A stretch of DNA of 7,139 nucleotides from an uncultured Granulicatella sp. (GTDB lineage: Bacteria > Bacillota > Bacilli > Lactobacillales > Aerococcaceae), in contig CALATC010000006.1 of the NCBI GenBank assembly GCA_937891475.1, positions 1 to 7,139 on the forward strand. The letters run 5' to 3'. How positions within the stretch are numbered: position 1 is the stretch's first letter; each line of letters begins with the position of its first letter. The notes beneath the pieces are model-generated. The model made no database searches. It saw nothing but the letters and a program-made list of their open reading frames with translations, and had not been told where the DNA came from. Shown here piece after piece: positions 5,777 to 7,139 of the stretch. Both the position numbers and the translations under genes were made by a program.

Positions 5777-5810
5777 TTTATATGATACTCCATTTTCATG
5801 AAAATGAAAA
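5777..5810 (-). promoter_or_regulatory. Probable promoter of the PuuD-like gene with a 16-bp palindrome
   Basis: On the minus strand, TTTTCA (5799-5804), a 16-base spacer and TATAAA (5777-5782) form a reasonable promoter. An overlapping reading is TTTTCA (5805-5810), 17 bases and TATCAT (5782-5787). The perfect palindrome CATTTTCATGAAAATG (5791-5806) covers the -35/spacer area of both, a fitting place for a repressor dimer. The exact promoter is unresolved. Confidence 0.4.
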
Positions 5811-5873
5811 GTTTTTTATATGAAAATCAGTGAAAAACTTACAGTAGAAGATATGGATTCGAAACGTTATCTT

Positions 5874-5902
5874 TTGATAATCGTTCTCATTTAAGATAAA
5901 AT
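5874..5902 (+). promoter_or_regulatory. sufC operon promoter (-35 TTGATA, -10 TAAAAT)
   Basis: TTGATA (5874-5879), a 17-base spacer and TAAAAT (5897-5902) match the vegetative consensus well. Transcription would begin near 5909, leaving a leader of about 60 bases before the sufC ATG. No other equally good promoter is seen in the divergent region. Confidence 0.7.
5875..5889. promoter_or_regulatory. Fur-family-like 7-1-7 inverted repeat overlapping the sufC promoter
   Basis: TGATAAT-C-GTTCTCA agrees at 12 of 14 arm positions with the 7-1-7 Fur-type box TGATAAT-N-ATTATCA. It starts inside the -35 hexamer and fills most of the spacer, so a bound Fur-family repressor (Fur, PerR or Zur type) would block the polymerase. 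It suits an iron or oxidative-stress role for suf. The right arm has two mismatches, so this is a candidate only. Confidence 0.4.
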
Positions 5903-5910
5903 ATTAATAA

Positions 5911-5936
5911 TGTGACAGATAAATTATTCTGTTATA
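5911..5936 (+). promoter_or_regulatory. Weak hairpin in the sufC leader
   Basis: TGTGACAGA (5911-5919) can pair with TCTGTTATA (5928-5936): nine pairs, two of them G-U, with an eight-base loop. It begins almost at the predicted transcript start. It has no T-run and is not extensive enough for a riboswitch; it may stabilise the message or be chance. Confidence 0.2.
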
Positions 5937-5969
5937 GGATTGAGGATTTATTTTGAAAGGGGCTTAATA

Positions 5970-6740
5970 ATGGCAACATTAGAAATTAAAAATTTACATG
6001 TGTCAATTGAAGATAAAGAAATTTTAAAAGGTGTTAATTTAACTATCAATACTGGTGAAATTCATGCAGTAATGGGACCAAATGGTACAGGGAAATCAAC
6101 ACTTTCTGCAGCAATTATGGGACATCCAAGTTATGAAGTAACAGAAGGAGAAATCTTATTAGATGGAGAAAACGTTCTTGAAATGGAAGTAGATGAACGT
6201 GCTCGTGCAGGTCTATTTTTAGCAATGCAATATCCAAGTGAAATCGCTGGAGTAACAAATGCAGAATTTATGCGTTCAGCAATCAATGCTCGTCGTGATG
6301 AAGACAATAAAATGGGTGTTCGTGAGTTTATCAAAAAATTAGATGAAAAAATGGCGATTTTAGATATGCCAGAAGAAATGGCAGAACGTTACTTAAATGA
6401 AGGATTCTCTGGTGGAGAAAAGAAACGTAATGAAATTCTTCAATTAATGATGATTGAGCCAAGTTTTGCTATTTTAGATGAAATTGACTCAGGGTTAGAT
6501 ATTGATGCGCTTAAAGTTGTTTCTCGTGGTGTTAATGCTATGCGTGGGGAAAACTTTGGATCATTAATTATTACTCACTATCAACGTTTATTAAACTATA
6601 TTGAACCAGATGTTGTTCATATTATGATGGATGGACGTGTTGTAATGACTGGAGATGCTGCATTAGCAAAACGTCTAGAAGCAGAAGGATATAAAGGAAT
6701 TAGTGAAGAATTAGGAATTTCTTTAGAACATCAAGAATAG
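5970..6740 (+). CDS. sufC: SufC, Fe-S cluster assembly ATPase
   Basis: This is a 256-residue soluble ABC-type ATPase of the SUF system. SufC binds SufB and SufD and drives scaffold changes needed to build Fe-S clusters; it is not a transporter. Present in order are Walker A GPNGTGKST (36-44), the Q-loop AMQYP (Gln87), the SufC-type signature FSGGEKKRNE (146-155), Walker B FAILDEIDSGLD (166-177) and the H-loop histidine in ITHYQRLL (His203). FSGGEKKRNEILQ and DEIDSGLDIDALK are diagnostic for SufC over other ABC proteins. I chose ATG 5970 because AAAGGGG (5956-5962) lies seven bases upstream; an in-frame upstream start at 5940 lacks such a site and would add ten unusual residues. sufD follows 10 bp later. 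Preceding it are a good promoter and a Fur-like box. Confidence 0.96.
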   Translation: MATLEIKNLHVSIEDKEILKGVNLTINTGEIHAVMGPNGTGKSTLSAAIMGHPSYEVTEGEILLDGENVLEMEVDERARAGLFLAMQYPSEIAGVTNAEFMRSAINARRDEDNKMGVREFIKKLDEKMAILDMPEEMAERYLNEGFSGGEKKRNEILQLMMIEPSFAILDEIDSGLDIDALKVVSRGVNAMRGENFGSLIITHYQRLLNYIEPDVVHIMMDGRVVMTGDAALAKRLEAEGYKGISEELGISLEHQE

Positions 6741-6750
6741 GAGAAAGAGA

Positions 6751-7139
6751 ATGGCAGAGAAATTAACCGTAACATCAGAACAACTGACTTCATTCTCACT
6801 TCTAAAGAATGAACCAGATTGGTTTTTAGATATTCGTTTAAAAGCATTGAAATTAGCGAAACAATTACCATTACCATTTATTGAGCGTGTAAAATTCCAT
6901 CGCTGGAATTTATTCCAAAGTGAAATTGGAGAAGCAAACTCACTCATTACAGAATTAGAAAAAGACATTCCAAGTGCAGTAGGAAGTGCAAAAATTGTTC
7001 AATTAGGAGCAGTTTCTTACTGGGAAGAGATGAATGTTGAAACAGCGATGCAAGATGTATTAGTAATGGATTTATTTGAAGCATTACAACAATATCCAGA
7101 ATTAGTAAAACCATACTATATGACAAAAGCTGTACCAGT
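6751..7139 (+). CDS. sufD: SufD, Fe-S cluster assembly scaffold component, N-terminal 129 residues
   Basis: The gene is cut by the right edge of the window; SufD proteins are about 420-430 residues, so under a third is seen. SufD is a paralogue of SufB and forms the SufBC2D complex in the cytoplasm. The visible part has the Gram-positive SufD opening: NEPDWFLDIRLKALKLAKQL (20-39), then LPFIERVKFHRWNL (41-54) and KIVQLGAV (81-88). The ATG has AGGAG (6739-6743) seven bases upstream, overlapping the sufC stop, which suggests coupled translation. Order sufC-sufD at the head of the operon is the usual one in Firmicutes, where sufS, sufU and sufB normally follow. Confidence 0.92.
   Translation, partial: MAEKLTVTSEQLTSFSLLKNEPDWFLDIRLKALKLAKQLPLPFIERVKFHRWNLFQSEIGEANSLITELEKDIPSAVGSAKIVQLGAVSYWEEMNVETAMQDVLVMDLFEALQQYPELVKPYYMTKAVP

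Noticed and set aside
5911..5936. Riboswitch in the sufC leader.
   Set aside because: The leader is only about 60 bases, with a single weak hairpin and no terminator or conserved aptamer motif.

Overview
The window looks like a low-GC Gram-positive chromosome, most likely a member of the Lactobacillales. Genes are AT-rich with TTA as the main leucine codon, Shine-Dalgarno sites are strong (GGAG or AAAGGGG type), and the content is a water-forming-type NADH oxidase, a coccus-type RodA, a FemABX bridge-forming aminoacyltransferase and a SufC-SufD start. A Carnobacteriaceae (Granulicatella-like) source is my best guess from gene style only; no search was possible.

Layout. (1) 1-1020: the C-terminal three quarters of an NADH oxidase (nox), closed by an intrinsic terminator at 1036-1076. 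(2) 1077-1554: a gene-free stretch holding three degenerate tandem repeats, a large multi-branched inverted-repeat element (element 1, 1250-1417) and the rodA promoter. (3) 1555-4799: a tight four-gene cluster rodA, an ArsC/YusI-like thiol-redox protein, gcvH and a FemABX transferase, with gaps of 12, -8 and 1 bp, ended by a terminator at 4813-4861. (4) 4868-5024: a second copy of the structured element (element 2), whose outer stem includes the last five sense codons of the convergent gene. (5) 5007-5747, minus strand: a class I glutamine-amidotransferase-like hydrolase of the PuuD family. (6) 5748-5969: a divergent control region with a 16-bp palindrome on the hydrolase side and a good sigma-A-type promoter carrying a Fur-family-like 7-1-7 box on the suf side. 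(7) 5970-7139: sufC and the first 129 codons of sufD, the start of a Suf iron-sulfur cluster operon.

How the genes fit together. RodA polymerises glycan strands and the FemABX protein probably adds cross-bridge amino acids to the same wall precursor, so the cluster has an envelope theme. GcvH (lipoyl carrier) and the ArsC/YusI-like protein sit between them; I recall this pair being adjacent in Bacillus as yusH/yusI, not far from suf. Nox (oxygen consumption) and Suf (Fe-S assembly) both fit aerobic or oxidative-stress metabolism in a fermentative organism.

The least expected feature is the pair of structured elements. They share the same architecture: a long locus-specific outer stem, a GTAG...CTAC bracket, three internal hairpins, a conserved seven-base loop ACC(A/T)AGG and a conserved GCGTCC linker. 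At least four paired positions differ between the copies by compensatory double changes. I could not assign them to a known RNA or repeat family. They could be a structured non-coding RNA family or a fold-back mobile repeat.
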